Shown here in pieces: positions 8,642 through 17,971 of a stretch of DNA of 64,000 nucleotides. Under the pieces are notes generated by a model. That model had not been told where the DNA came from, did no database searches, and saw only the letters and a list, made by a program, of their open reading frames with translations. This stretch comes from Marinirhabdus sp050859505 (GTDB lineage: Bacteria > Bacteroidota > Bacteroidia > Flavobacteriales > Flavobacteriaceae): the NCBI RefSeq assembly GCF_050859505.1, contig NZ_CP193934.1, forward strand, positions 1 through 64,000, given 5' to 3'. Position numbers and translations under genes: made by a program. The stretch's first letter is position 1. Every line of letters starts with the position of its first letter.

Positions 8642-10024
8642 ATGAAACAGACCGCGAAATTATTTCTAGTTGCGCTTGTAGCAGGAGCGCTTACATTAGG
8701 AGGCTATAAATATTTTATAGAACCCGAAACTACCTTAGCTTACAACATACAGGATGAAACATCCTTTATACCTACCAATTACACCTCGGACATAGCCACG
8801 GCCATGGAAACCGATTTTACGCAAGCTGCTGAGAAAACAGTACATGCCGTTGTACACGTAAAAAATACAACTATAAGCCGCCAACCTACAAACCTTATGG
8901 AATACTATAATGGTGGCGGACAAGCACGTCCTACCGTAGGCTCTGGCTCTGGGGTTATTATTTCGCCAGATGGATATATTGTAACCAACAACCACGTGAT
9001 TGAAAACGCATCACAATTGCAGGTGACCTTAAATAATAATAAAACCTACACTGCTGAATTGATTGGTACAGATCCCAAGACCGATATTGCCCTTATAAAA
9101 ATAGATAGCGACGAAAAATTCGATTTCGTACCGTTTGGAGATAGTAACAATATAAAAATTGGTGAGTGGGTATTGGCTGTTGGAAATCCTTTTAACCTTA
9201 CCTCAACCGTTACAGCAGGAATTGTAAGTGCAAAAGCGCGCGATTTGAATGAGTTTGATGGCAATCCACAATCCTTTATTCAAACCGATGCTGCTGTAAA
9301 CCGTGGAAATAGCGGAGGCGCCTTGGTAAATACCCGAGGAGAATTGATCGGAATTAATACAGCGATTACTTCGGAAACTGGAAGTTATGTGGGGTATTCT
9401 TTTGCAGTGCCAAGCAACAACGCCCGTAAAGTTGTGGAAGACATTATGGAGTTTGGTGGCGTACAAAGAGGAATTCTGGGTATTTCAACCATTAACACAA
9501 AATATGCACAACAACAAGGAATCGACATTACGCAAGGAGTTTATATAGCCGATATTGAAAAAGGAAGTGGAGCCGACAAAGGAGGTCTTAAACAAGGAGA
9601 TATAATTAAACAGATTGACGGGTTTAAAATTGCTAAATTCTCAGATTTAGTGGGGTATTTAGGTTCAAAAAAACCAAACGACATCGTGGACGTAACGGTA
9701 CAAAGAAAAGGTGGTAACACAACAGTTCCCGTAACATTAATAAAATTGGAAACATTCACTATTGAAGATACAGGCCTTGAAGTACGAAATGCCAATAAAG
9801 CACAATTGGATGCCTTTGGGGTTGCGAACGGGGTTGTCGTTTCGGATGCTACAAAGCAGGATTTAATGCCTTTAAAAGGAGCCGTTATTGTAAAAGTGAA
9901 TGACAAAAACGTAACGAATATTGACGACGTAAAAGATATCATGAAAAAAGGCGGCTTTGGAGCTCCAGTGAAGCTTACGTTCGTAGACTCTAAAGGGCAA
10001 TTAAGCTCTTATATTTTCAGATAG
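8642..10024 (+). CDS. Periplasmic serine protease, HtrA/DegP (Do) family
   Basis: A trypsin-like protease-chaperone that degrades misfolded envelope proteins. It has an N-terminal membrane/signal segment (about residues 7-21), then the protease domain with triad His118 (VTNNHVI), Asp148 (DPKTDIALI) and Ser224 (RGNSGGALVN). The first PDZ domain starts around residue 270 (GILGISTIN, then GSGADKGGLKQGDIIKQIDG), and a second, more degenerate one fills the last 90 residues. The 460-residue length fits. It is a monocistronic unit between a divergent dapF and its own terminator. DegP versus DegQ assignment is not possible from the sequence alone. Confidence 0.93.
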   Translation: MKQTAKLFLVALVAGALTLGGYKYFIEPETTLAYNIQDETSFIPTNYTSDIATAMETDFTQAAEKTVHAVVHVKNTTISRQPTNLMEYYNGGGQARPTVGSGSGVIISPDGYIVTNNHVIENASQLQVTLNNNKTYTAELIGTDPKTDIALIKIDSDEKFDFVPFGDSNNIKIGEWVLAVGNPFNLTSTVTAGIVSAKARDLNEFDGNPQSFIQTDAAVNRGNSGGALVNTRGELIGINTAITSETGSYVGYSFAVPSNNARKVVEDIMEFGGVQRGILGISTINTKYAQQQGIDITQGVYIADIEKGSGADKGGLKQGDIIKQIDGFKIAKFSDLVGYLGSKKPNDIVDVTVQRKGGNTTVPVTLIKLETFTIEDTGLEVRNANKAQLDAFGVANGVVVSDATKQDLMPLKGAVIVKVNDKNVTNIDDVKDIMKKGGFGAPVKLTFVDSKGQLSSYIFR

Positions 10025-10054
10025 AAGGAAGCGTAACCATTTTTATCTGTAAAT

Positions 10055-10096
10055 AACACCCCTAAGCTTAAAGAGTTTAGGGGTGTTTATTTTTAC
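10055..10096 (+). terminator. Intrinsic terminator after the HtrA gene
   Basis: Stem ACACCCCTAA / TTAGGGGTGT closed by a short loop and followed by a T-rich tail. Confidence 0.9.
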
Positions 10097-10193
10097 TGAA
10101 ATTAATTCCTCAAAAGTTCAAAATTGAGTATTTTTGCGCCAAAATTAACTCGCCTTTTAATTTTAAACAAAAGGCCTCTAAACAACACACCCT

Positions 10194-11642
10194 ATGAGTT
10201 TTGATGACGTTTATGAAAAAGAACTGTCTTTTCAAACCGATCGCCGAAAGGCCTCAGTAGAATTTATTAAAACGATAAGCGATTTATGGTACGATAAATC
10301 TATTGAATTGGTCCTTTTTCGCAACCAATTAATAGATCGTAACGTAAGTGAAATTCTTAATTTGCACGAGTACGCAGGTGAGTTTGTACAAAAACCCATT
10401 TCAATTTTCGACAGTGTTGAAATAGCACAAGCCATTAGCCAGTTAGACCTTCCTCCTGCCAAACTGGATATAGGTAAACTTACCTACGAGTATCACTTAG
10501 AAGACAATCAACATGCAAATGCTTTAGCTTTTGTTTCGGATAAATTAAAAGACGCAAAAGACGTAAAAGACATTATGCCAAAAGATGTGGTATTATATGG
10601 CTTTGGACGTATTGGCAGATTGTTGGCGCGTGAGTTAATGACCCGTACCGGAAAAGGAAATCAAATGAGGCTGCGTGCCATTGTAACCCGTGGCGCAGTT
10701 GACCAAACGGTATTGGAAAAAAGAGCTTCTTTGTTGCAATATGATTCTGTTCATGGAGATTTCCCTGGGACGGTTAGTGTAGATTTAGAAAACAAAGCAT
10801 TGATAATAAATGGGACTACGGTTCATATTATTTCAGCAAATGCTCCAGAAGAAATAGATTATACAGCATATGGCATCAACAATGCATTAATTATTGATAA
10901 TACAGGCGCCTTTAGAGACGACGTTGCTTTGGCACGTCACTTAGTACCTAAAGGAGCTAGCAAAGTATTATTAACAGCTCCTGGCAAAAATGTTCCTAAC
11001 ATTGTTCACGGGGTAAATCATAAAGAACATGACCCTGCAACAGTGGATATTTTCTCTGCAGCTTCTTGTACAACAAACGCTATTACGCCAGTACTTAAAG
11101 CAATTGAAGATAGTTTAGGGGTTGTTCACGGACATCTTGAAACTATCCATGCCTATACGAACGACCAGAATCTGGTAGATAATATGCACAAAAAATACCG
11201 TCGTGGTAGAGCTGCAGCGTTAAATATGGTTATTACCGAAACCGGTGCCGGACAAGCGGTAACAAAGGCATTACCTTCATTTGACGGAAAATTAACTTCA
11301 AACGCAATTCGTGTTCCTGTACCAAATGGTTCTCTAGCAATTTTGAACTTAGAATTAGAGGCAAAAACTTCAATAGACGGTATTAATGCCATTATGAAGA
11401 AATATGCTCTGGAAGGTGATCTGGTAGAACAAATTAGATACAGCATAAATAATGAGTTGGTATCTAGTGATATTGTTGGATCTTCTGCTCCTTCCATTTA
11501 CGATAGCAATGCTACCATTGTAACCGAAGATGGTAAAAACTGTGTGTTGTACGTATGGTATGATAACGAATATGGATACAGCCACCAGGTAATTCGCCTG
11601 GCAAAATACATTGCAAACGTTAGAAGATACACTTACTATTAA
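10194..11642 (+). CDS. gap: Glyceraldehyde-3-phosphate dehydrogenase, long form
   Basis: GAPDH oxidises glyceraldehyde 3-phosphate to 1,3-bisphosphoglycerate in glycolysis, or runs the reverse reaction in gluconeogenesis. The NAD(P)-binding motif GFGRIGR is at residues 136-142 and the catalytic Cys292 is in SAASCTTNAITP. The protein is 482 residues, about 130-150 longer than the classical enzyme. The extra residues are a helical N-terminal extension (1-130) without a recognised domain, a form found in several Bacteroidota. A TAnnTTTG box (TATTTTTG, 10129-10136) lies 58 bases upstream of the ATG, and a strong terminator follows. Confidence 0.95.
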   Translation: MSFDDVYEKELSFQTDRRKASVEFIKTISDLWYDKSIELVLFRNQLIDRNVSEILNLHEYAGEFVQKPISIFDSVEIAQAISQLDLPPAKLDIGKLTYEYHLEDNQHANALAFVSDKLKDAKDVKDIMPKDVVLYGFGRIGRLLARELMTRTGKGNQMRLRAIVTRGAVDQTVLEKRASLLQYDSVHGDFPGTVSVDLENKALIINGTTVHIISANAPEEIDYTAYGINNALIIDNTGAFRDDVALARHLVPKGASKVLLTAPGKNVPNIVHGVNHKEHDPATVDIFSAASCTTNAITPVLKAIEDSLGVVHGHLETIHAYTNDQNLVDNMHKKYRRGRAAALNMVITETGAGQAVTKALPSFDGKLTSNAIRVPVPNGSLAILNLELEAKTSIDGINAIMKKYALEGDLVEQIRYSINNELVSSDIVGSSAPSIYDSNATIVTEDGKNCVLYVWYDNEYGYSHQVIRLAKYIANVRRYTYY

Positions 11643-11661
11643 TAGCTTTAAACTGAATATT

Positions 11662-11696
11662 CTTAAGCCCGTTCCACTAAGGACGGGCTTTTTTTG
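11662..11696 (+). terminator. Intrinsic terminator after gap
   Basis: Stem AAGCCCGT / ACGGGCTT with a CCACTAAGG-type loop and seven T. Confidence 0.92.
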
Positions 11697-11759
11697 TGAG
11701 TATCTTAACTGAAAGTAAATAGGTTTTGATTGAAATTTGTTAAAAGAGACTATTTCAGA

Positions 11760-13052
11760 ATGGATACGAAAAAGAAGCGCAAAGCTTACAGAAAGAAAAG
11801 ATATACCGTACCTATCATCATTTTGGTTGTATTGATTGCTGCACGCATTTATCTTCCCTATTACGTAAAAGATTATATAAATAAAGTGCTGGCAGATATC
11901 CCGGGTTATTACGGTCAGGTTGCTGATGTAGATATGGCCTTATATCGTGGTGCGTATGTAATTGAAGGGATGTACCTCAATAAGGTTGATGCAAATACGC
12001 AGGTTCCCTTCCTTAATTTTCCAAAAAGTGATATTTCTATAGAATGGAGTGCCCTGTTTGATGGTGAAATAGTTTCCGAAATAGAGATGTACAGTCCTGA
12101 GGTAATTTACGTGTTAGAAGATCAAGAAACTGTCCCAACCGAAGGTGAAGCAGATATAGACGATTGGTCCAAAGCTCTTACCGACATAGTTCCGCTGGAA
12201 ATAAACCGTTTTGAAGTACACGATGGTAAATTTGCTTTTGTTCAAGTAAACGCAGATCCAAATATAGACCTGCAAATAGCCAAAATTCATTTAAATGCCA
12301 GCAACCTCCGTAACGTAAGAGAAAAAGATCGCGTGCTTCCCTCCCCTGTAACTGCTACCGGCGTTTCTATTGGCGGCGGTGCCGTAAAACTCAACGGAGA
12401 TATAAATATCGTTAAAGAAATTCCAGACATGAATGTGAATTTCAGTTTAGAACACGCCAACGTAACTGCCTTAAACCCGTTTACACGTCACTATGCAGGA
12501 ATAGATTTTGAAGAAGGAGATTTCAGTTTGTTTAGTGAATTTGCTATTGCCGATGGTTATTTAAAAGGATATATAAAACCCTTGCTGAAGGATTCAAAAA
12601 TGATTGGGAAGGATGATGGCATTATTGGTGTTTTGTGGGAAGGATTGGTAGGTTTCTTTAAATTTATTCTGAAGAATCAAGGAACCGACACCATTGCTAC
12701 CCGAGTCCCCGTTGAAGGAGATTTGAACAATGCGCAAGCGGGGGTATGGCCTACCATTTTTAATATTTTTGAAAACGCCTGGATTAGCGCCTTTAAAGGA
12801 GATATTGATGATGATATAGATTTTGAAGACGCCTTTAATGACCCTAATTTAACGAAAGAAGAAAAGCAGGAATTACGAGAAAAGAGGAGGGAAAAAAGAA
12901 GAGAAGAACGTAAAAATGATACAACCGATGGTTTCTTTAAACGCCTTTTTGATGGTGCCGAAGATGAAGAAGCAGACCCTACCGATGATGGTATTTTTGG
13001 CGGAGGAGATGAAGATGATAAAAAGGACACCAACAAAACTGATGACAATTAA
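11760..13052 (+). CDS. AsmA/DUF748-like membrane-anchored protein
   Basis: A 430-residue protein with a strongly basic N-terminus (MDTKKKRKAYRKKR), one membrane helix (PIIILVVLIAARIYLPYY) and a large periplasmic domain. Segments such as GAYVIEGMYLNKVD, ISIEWSALFDGEIVSEI and INRFEVHDGKFAFVQV resemble the DUF748 branch of the AsmA-like family, whose members bridge the envelope. The last 60 residues are a highly charged tail: a KEEKQELREKRREKRREERK stretch, then acidic Asp/Glu-rich sequence. The ATG at 11760 is preferred over an in-frame TTG at 11730. The function is unknown; a lipid or envelope role is inferred from family resemblance. Confidence 0.65.
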   Translation: MDTKKKRKAYRKKRYTVPIIILVVLIAARIYLPYYVKDYINKVLADIPGYYGQVADVDMALYRGAYVIEGMYLNKVDANTQVPFLNFPKSDISIEWSALFDGEIVSEIEMYSPEVIYVLEDQETVPTEGEADIDDWSKALTDIVPLEINRFEVHDGKFAFVQVNADPNIDLQIAKIHLNASNLRNVREKDRVLPSPVTATGVSIGGGAVKLNGDINIVKEIPDMNVNFSLEHANVTALNPFTRHYAGIDFEEGDFSLFSEFAIADGYLKGYIKPLLKDSKMIGKDDGIIGVLWEGLVGFFKFILKNQGTDTIATRVPVEGDLNNAQAGVWPTIFNIFENAWISAFKGDIDDDIDFEDAFNDPNLTKEEKQELREKRREKRREERKNDTTDGFFKRLFDGAEDEEADPTDDGIFGGGDEDDKKDTNKTDDN

Positions 13053-13110
13053 TGAATAACATAAAAGCAACCAAATCCAATCTGGATCTGGGTAAGCAGT
13101 AACGTAACAC

Positions 13111-13251
13111 GCCAAGCAATTTGCCATTTCAGAAGGTGCCAAAGGTATCACCCTAGAAACAGCAACCAACAACCCTGCACAAACCTTATACGAGCGACTA
13201 GGCTGGAAAAAAGATACCGAAGTTTTTCATTATACTTGGGAAATAAAATAG
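13111..13251 (+). pseudogene. Remnant of a GNAT acetyltransferase (C-terminal 46 codons)
   Basis: The 329 bases between 13053 and 13381 hold no intact gene. Here an open frame reads AKQFAISEGAKGITLETATN, then NPAQTLYERLGWKKDTEVFH and a TAG stop. This is the acetyl-CoA helix and the N-P-A-Q-x-L-Y-E-x-L-G-W block that ends a GNAT enzyme. There is an in-frame TAA just upstream (13105) and no start codon. The preceding bases can be read as a further fragment only in another frame. It looks like the 3' end of a deleted acetyltransferase gene. The rest of the gap to 13381 shows nothing else. Confidence 0.7.
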
Positions 13252-13381
13252 GACAATTTTGTAATTTTAAGCTGAAGAACTATTTTGAATTTTGAACAAT
13301 TTCAATGAGGTTCCCTTTAGGGCTAAGGAAAAAATCGATGCAGTAGTTCAAAATTCAAGACTCCTAATTAACTGAAAACAT

Positions 13382-13876
13382 ATGGATCACCTTACAAAAA
13401 TGGAGGAAATGCTCTCGAGCGCCAACACCGATATAAAGAATGGCCACTACGAAAAAGCTGAGAATACACTTGAAGAAATGATTACGTTAGACCCAAATTT
13501 CGGGAAGACGTACAATCATTTGGGCTATTTATATGAAGTGAAATTCAAGGAATTCGAAAAAGGAGAAACACTTTATAAAATGTGCCTGGAAAAATCGCCT
13601 ATGTATCCTGCGATTTATTATAATTATTCGGTATTGCTTTCAACTCTGGGTAAGTGGGACGAACTTAAAGAATTATTGGATCAAGCGTTACATATTCCTG
13701 GCGTTACCAAAGCTACCGTATATAACGAGTACGCTATTATGTATGAGCAGCAAGGCAAACTAGACCTCGCTATAGAAAATTACCGCAACGCAGGCATTAA
13801 CACGCTAGATCAGGCAACTTTAGACCGAGCAAAAGCTTCTATGGCACGTTGTAAATCCAAGAAAGATTTGTTTTAA
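13382..13876 (+). CDS. Tetratricopeptide repeat protein
   Basis: A 164-residue soluble protein made almost wholly of TPR helices: NGHYEKAENTLEEMITLDPN, then FGKTYNHLGYLYEVKFKEFE, followed by further pairs ending with GKLDLAIENYRNAG. There is no signal peptide or membrane segment, so a cytoplasmic scaffold is likely. The partner is unknown. It lies 124 bases ahead of the DEAD-box helicase, but that gene has its own TAnnTTTG promoter box, so a shared transcript is uncertain. Confidence 0.8.
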   Translation: MDHLTKMEEMLSSANTDIKNGHYEKAENTLEEMITLDPNFGKTYNHLGYLYEVKFKEFEKGETLYKMCLEKSPMYPAIYYNYSVLLSTLGKWDELKELLDQALHIPGVTKATVYNEYAIMYEQQGKLDLAIENYRNAGINTLDQATLDRAKASMARCKSKKDLF

Positions 13877-13999
13877 AATTACAATTTTTGAGTTTGGAAT
13901 TTTTGAGTTTGGAATTTTAGGTTTCAGCCCACACCATTATATAATGTAAAACAGTCGCAAACTATAAGAAAGTTGTAATTTTGCGAAAAGCCTTTATAC

Positions 14000-15367
14000 A
14001 TGGATTCTTTTCAAGATTTTAAGCTAAATAAACAGTTACACTACGCAATTGATGATTTAGGCTTTACCACACCTACTGAAATTCAATCGCAGTCCTTCTC
14101 TCCTGTTATGTCCGGAAGAGACGTGGTTGGTATTGCACAAACAGGTACTGGTAAAACCTTTGCTTATATGCTGCCGTTACTTAATGATTTAAAATTTTCG
14201 AAGGAGATAGATCCTCGGGTTTTGGTGATTGTTCCAACCCGCGAGCTGGTAATTCAGGTTGTTGATGAAATTGAAAAGTTTGGGAAATATAGCTCCATTC
14301 GGGTGGCTGGTGTATATGGAGGTGTTAATATTAATCAGCATAAAGAGCTGGTGATGCAGGGAGCCGATATTATTGTAGCTACGCCTGGGCGATTGTACGA
14401 TTTGCTATTAAGCCGAGCACTAAAGCCGAAAAGCATTAAGAAACTGGTGATTGATGAGGTGGATATTATGCTGGATTTAGGATTCAGGTTTCAGCTTACC
14501 AATATATTCGAATTGCTGCCAGAGCAACGACAAAACATCATGTTTTCAGCAACCATGACAGAGGATGTGGCTGAATTTATCACGAGCTTTTTTAAAAATC
14601 CGTTGACTATTTCAGTAGCTGTAAGCGGTACACCCTTGGATAACATAACGCAATTTGCATATAACGTTCCCAATTTTTACACCAAAATAAACTTACTGAA
14701 AGAACTACTTCTGAATGCTGAAACCTATACTAAAAACTTAATTTTTGTACCCAATAAGAAAAGTGCCGACTTGGTTTTTGAATTGTTAGATGATTTCTTT
14801 GGAGATGAAGTTGCCGTAATTCATTCTAATAAAACACAAAATTACAGAATACGTTCTATAGAAAATTTCAACCAAAATAAAACAAGAATCTTAGTCACTA
14901 CAGATATAATGGCTCGTGGTCTCGATCTTGATAGCATTAGTCACGTAATAAATGTAGATACGCCACGTTTTCCAGAAAACTACATGCACCGCATTGGAAG
15001 ATCTGGAAGGGCCGAAGCTGAAGGAACTTCCATTTTATTAAGTACTGAAGCCGAACAAGATCATAAAAAAGCAATTGAAGATTTAATGAATCTTAAGATT
15101 GAACAATTGGAACTACCCGAAACCGTTGAAATTTCAAAAAAACTCACGTGGGAAGAACAACCAAAAATTGTAGAAGCAGACAATCCGCATAAGATAGATA
15201 CCGAAGAAAGAGGAGCCAGTTTCCACGAAAAAAGTGAAAAAAACAGCAGAACCAATCAAGGCGGAAGTTATAAACGTATCATTAAGAAAAAATATAAAAA
15301 AGCAAGAACCAAAGGCGATAAAGGTTTCAACCAACGCAACAAAGATAAAGGCAAAAAACCCTTTTAA
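14000..15367 (+). CDS. DEAD-box ATP-dependent RNA helicase
   Basis: A superfamily 2 RNA helicase. Motifs in order: Q motif near residue 29, motif I AQTGTGKT (46-53), Ia PTRELVIQV, ATPGRL, motif II DEVD (152-155), III SATM, then ARGLDLDSISHVIN and HRIGRSGRAE in the second RecA domain. Motif II is DEVD rather than the canonical DEAD. The tail after residue 390 is basic and low in complexity (KRIIKKKYKKARTKGDKGF), as in RhlE- and CshA-like enzymes that bind structured RNA. A TAATTTTG box at 13976-13983 serves as the -7 element. The likely role is in rRNA or mRNA remodelling. Confidence 0.93.
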   Translation: MDSFQDFKLNKQLHYAIDDLGFTTPTEIQSQSFSPVMSGRDVVGIAQTGTGKTFAYMLPLLNDLKFSKEIDPRVLVIVPTRELVIQVVDEIEKFGKYSSIRVAGVYGGVNINQHKELVMQGADIIVATPGRLYDLLLSRALKPKSIKKLVIDEVDIMLDLGFRFQLTNIFELLPEQRQNIMFSATMTEDVAEFITSFFKNPLTISVAVSGTPLDNITQFAYNVPNFYTKINLLKELLLNAETYTKNLIFVPNKKSADLVFELLDDFFGDEVAVIHSNKTQNYRIRSIENFNQNKTRILVTTDIMARGLDLDSISHVINVDTPRFPENYMHRIGRSGRAEAEGTSILLSTEAEQDHKKAIEDLMNLKIEQLELPETVEISKKLTWEEQPKIVEADNPHKIDTEERGASFHEKSEKNSRTNQGGSYKRIIKKKYKKARTKGDKGFNQRNKDKGKKPF

Positions 15368-15606
15368 ACTGTAACTCGAACTTGAACTTGAACTTGAAAC
15401 TGAAACTGAAGTTTTTATAAAATTTCCATCTAAGCTCCTTCCTTTAACAGCTAAAGTTTTGTAATGAAATATCGGAATCTTACTTCTGCGCTAAAGGGAA
15501 GGTGAATTTCGGTAAGATATACTCAATGAAAAATACAATCTTTTTTCCCGAAATTCGGAAGGGTAAAAAGCTCCAAAGTCTAATTAAAAAAATCAACTCA
15601 GCAAAA

Positions 15607-16284
15607 ATGCGTATAGACATCATCACCGTACTACCAGAATTACTAAAAAGCCCTTTTGAAGCGTCTATACTTAAACGCGCCATAGATAAAGGTTTGGTAG
15701 AAGTGCATACCCATAACCTTCGGGATTTTTCCACTAATAATTATAACCAAATAGACGATTACCAATTTGGTGGAGGCGCAGGGATGGTTATGATGATTGA
15801 ACCCATTGATAAATGTATTAGTAAATTAAAGGCCGAGAGAGAGTATGAAGAAATTATTTATATGACTCCAGACGGAGAAACACTCAATCAAAGTATTGCC
15901 AACCAACTTTCGCTAAAAGAAAATATTATACTTCTCTGTGGTCACTATAAGGGTGTAGATCAACGTGTGCGCGATCAATTTATAACCCGTGAAATTTCAG
16001 TGGGAGATTTTGTGTTAAGTGGTGGCGAATTGGCAGCAGCCATTGTGTGTGATACTGTCATTAGATTGCTTCCTGGTGTTTTAGGAAATGAAACCAGTGC
16101 TTTGACCGATAGTTTTCAGGATAATTTACTGGCACCTCCAATTTATACACGTCCTGCAAACTACAAAGGTTGGAAAGTTCCAGAAATTCTTACAAGCGGC
16201 AACACCCCAAAAATTGATGAATGGCGGGAGGATCAGGCTTACAAACACACGCAAGAGCGTAGACCCGATTTGTTGGAGGAATAG
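15607..16284 (+). CDS. trmD: tRNA (guanine-N1-)-methyltransferase TrmD
   Basis: TrmD methylates G37 next to the anticodon using SAM, preventing +1 frameshifting. The trefoil-knot SAM motifs are all present: QFGGGAGMVMM, MTPDGETLNQ, LLCGHYKGVDQRV, SVGDFVLSGGELAA and NETSALTDSFQDNLLAPP. The ATG at 15607 (MRIDIITVLPELL) gives the usual 225 residues. An upstream in-frame TTG at 15502 would add 35 unrelated residues and is rejected. In many bacteria trmD is next to rplS, and here rplS follows after one inserted hydrolase gene. Confidence 0.96.
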   Translation: MRIDIITVLPELLKSPFEASILKRAIDKGLVEVHTHNLRDFSTNNYNQIDDYQFGGGAGMVMMIEPIDKCISKLKAEREYEEIIYMTPDGETLNQSIANQLSLKENIILLCGHYKGVDQRVRDQFITREISVGDFVLSGGELAAAIVCDTVIRLLPGVLGNETSALTDSFQDNLLAPPIYTRPANYKGWKVPEILTSGNTPKIDEWREDQAYKHTQERRPDLLEE

Positions 16285-16337
16285 CATTTGCTATATTAAA
16301 ATTCAATATCTTTCATATAACAAAAAAAACTCCCTGT

Positions 16338-17441
16338 ATGAAAACATACGTACTATTAAGTTTAGCACTGTTATTATCCGTTAGCGGAATTTGCCAGTCA
16401 ACTTTAAACAGGCCGCAAACTCCCACTCCTCCATTTTATTATCATATTGAAGAGGTAACTTTTGAAAACACAAAAGACAGTGTAACCCTGGCAGGCACAC
16501 TTACATTTCCAAAAGATGGAAATAATTTTCCAGTTGCTGTGCTTATAAGTGGTAGTGGAGCACAAAATAGAAATGAAGAATTAGTGGGGCATAAACTCTT
16601 TTGGGTTTTGGCAGACTATCTTGCTAAGCAAGGGATTGCAGTTTTGAGATATGACGACCGCGGCACTGCAGCATCTACCGGAAATTTTAAAACTGCACTC
16701 ACACAGGATTTTGCCACAGACGTTGAAGCTGCCGTAGACTTTTTAAAAACAAGAACCGAATTCAACCAAAAAGCTATTGGTTTAATAGGTCACAGTGAGG
16801 GCGGGATTATTGCACCCATGGTTGCCAGTGATCATCCTGAAGATATCGGGTTTATTATATTGCTTGCCGGTGTGACCATCCCTTTCGATGATTTAATGAA
16901 GCTGCAAAAAGAGTTGTCATTGCGAGCTATGGGATCTTCAGAAAGTTATATTGAACAGGAAGTTCTTTTTGATAACGAATTGATGCCTGTAATTACAACA
17001 ACTCCATTGGATGAGCTTGCTGAAAATTTAAAAACTTTCACTACAGCATACTTAGAGAAAAATCCGAAATTTGCTAAAAACAGAGGGATGCATGCCGAGA
17101 CCTATACAAATCTAGTCGTCTCGTCCTACACAAGCCCCTGGCTCTATAATTTACTTAATTACGATCCAGCCGAAGCACTTAAAAATACAAAGTGTCCCAT
17201 ATTAGCACTAAATGGCGAGAATGACACACAGGTTCCATCAAAAGAAAATTTACAAGCATTAGAGCAGTTAAAAAGTGCCTATCCTGAAAAAAATATTACT
17301 ACAAAATCCTACCCGAAGCTCAACCACCTTTTTCAGGAAAGTGTCACAGGTTCTGTTTTTGAATACGGTAAGATTGAGCAAACCATAGCGCCCTATGTAC
17401 TGGTAGAAATATCGAGTTGGATTCACACGGTAGTTAAATAA
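16338..17441 (+). CDS. Exported alpha/beta hydrolase
   Basis: A 367-residue secreted or periplasmic esterase-type hydrolase. A signal peptide covers about residues 1-19. The early LAGTLTFP motif and VAVLISGSGAQNRNEE oxyanion region are typical of this subfamily, the nucleophile is Ser in GHSEGG, the acid Asp is in LNGENDTQVPS, and the His is in LNHLF near the C-terminus. Substrate specificity cannot be inferred. The gene sits between trmD and rplS, which are neighbours in many genomes, so it may be a lineage-specific insertion. Confidence 0.88.
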   Translation: MKTYVLLSLALLLSVSGICQSTLNRPQTPTPPFYYHIEEVTFENTKDSVTLAGTLTFPKDGNNFPVAVLISGSGAQNRNEELVGHKLFWVLADYLAKQGIAVLRYDDRGTAASTGNFKTALTQDFATDVEAAVDFLKTRTEFNQKAIGLIGHSEGGIIAPMVASDHPEDIGFIILLAGVTIPFDDLMKLQKELSLRAMGSSESYIEQEVLFDNELMPVITTTPLDELAENLKTFTTAYLEKNPKFAKNRGMHAETYTNLVVSSYTSPWLYNLLNYDPAEALKNTKCPILALNGENDTQVPSKENLQALEQLKSAYPEKNITTKSYPKLNHLFQESVTGSVFEYGKIEQTIAPYVLVEISSWIHTVVK

Positions 17442-17466
17442 GTAGCTTAATTTCTTGCTCCAACTG

Positions 17467-17496
17467 TTTGTTCATTTCAAAAAAAGAGTATCTTTG
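17467..17496 (+). promoter_or_regulatory. Promoter of rplS
   Basis: TTTG at 17467-17470 and TATCTTTG at 17489-17496 with an 18-base spacer, a near-perfect Bacteroidota housekeeping promoter. Its position settles the rplS start at 17570, because the longer in-frame reading from 17468 would begin inside the promoter. Confidence 0.8.
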
Positions 17497-17569
17497 CACT
17501 CGATTTATAGTAACCTCTGACGATACCCGTGAACGTTGCCGTAACCATAATACTATCAAAACCATAACA

Positions 17570-17920
17570 ATGGAAGCGTTAATAAAATTTGTACAAGACG
17601 AATTCGTAACCAAGAAAGAATTTCCAAAATTCTCTGCGGGAGACACTATCACAGTATACTACGAAATTCGTGAAGGCGAAAAAACAAGAACACAGTTCTT
17701 TAGAGGTGTCGTGATCCAATTAAGAGGAACCGGAACAACTCAAACTTTTACAATTAGAAAAATGTCAGGAACGGTTGGTGTAGAGCGTATCTTCCCAATG
17801 AATTTACCTGCATTGCAAAAAATAGAGATCAACAAAAAAGGTAGCGTACGTAGAAAACGTATCTACTACTTTAGAGGTCTTACTGGTAAAAAAGCAAGAA
17901 TCCGCGAAAAGCGTAAATAG
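17570..17920 (+). CDS. rplS: 50S ribosomal protein L19
   Basis: L19 lies at the 30S-50S interface of the ribosome. The 116-residue protein starts MEALIKFVQDEF and contains FSAGDTITVYYEI, RTQFFRGVVIQLRG, TFTIRKMSG and the C-terminal GSVRRKRIYYFRGLTGKKAR, all family landmarks. An in-frame TTG at 17468 is rejected because the promoter covers it. The leader is about 65-70 bases long, and an intrinsic terminator follows. Confidence 0.97.
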   Translation: MEALIKFVQDEFVTKKEFPKFSAGDTITVYYEIREGEKTRTQFFRGVVIQLRGTGTTQTFTIRKMSGTVGVERIFPMNLPALQKIEINKKGSVRRKRIYYFRGLTGKKARIREKRK

Positions 17921-17940
17921 GCTATACCAGCATATTTTAG

Positions 17941-17971
17941 AAAGCGACTCCACATTGGGGTCGCTTTTTGT
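17941..17971 (+). terminator. Intrinsic terminator after rplS
   Basis: Stem AAAGCGACtcc / ggGTCGCTTT around ACATT with a T run, 20 bases past the stop. Confidence 0.88.

Noticed and set aside
13885..13920. Short tandem copies of a TTTTTGAGTTTGGAAT-like unit
   Set aside because: Only about two copies in a spacer, with no structure or gene effect visible.
15370..15410. CTTGAA repeats after the DEAD-box gene
   Set aside because: A short low-complexity tract without pairing or coding sense.
15502..15606. N-terminal extension of TrmD
   Set aside because: The 35 extra residues are not part of the family, and ATG 15607 gives the normal length.
17468..17569. N-terminal extension of L19
   Set aside because: The extension covers the TTTG/TATCTTTG promoter and has no match to L19.
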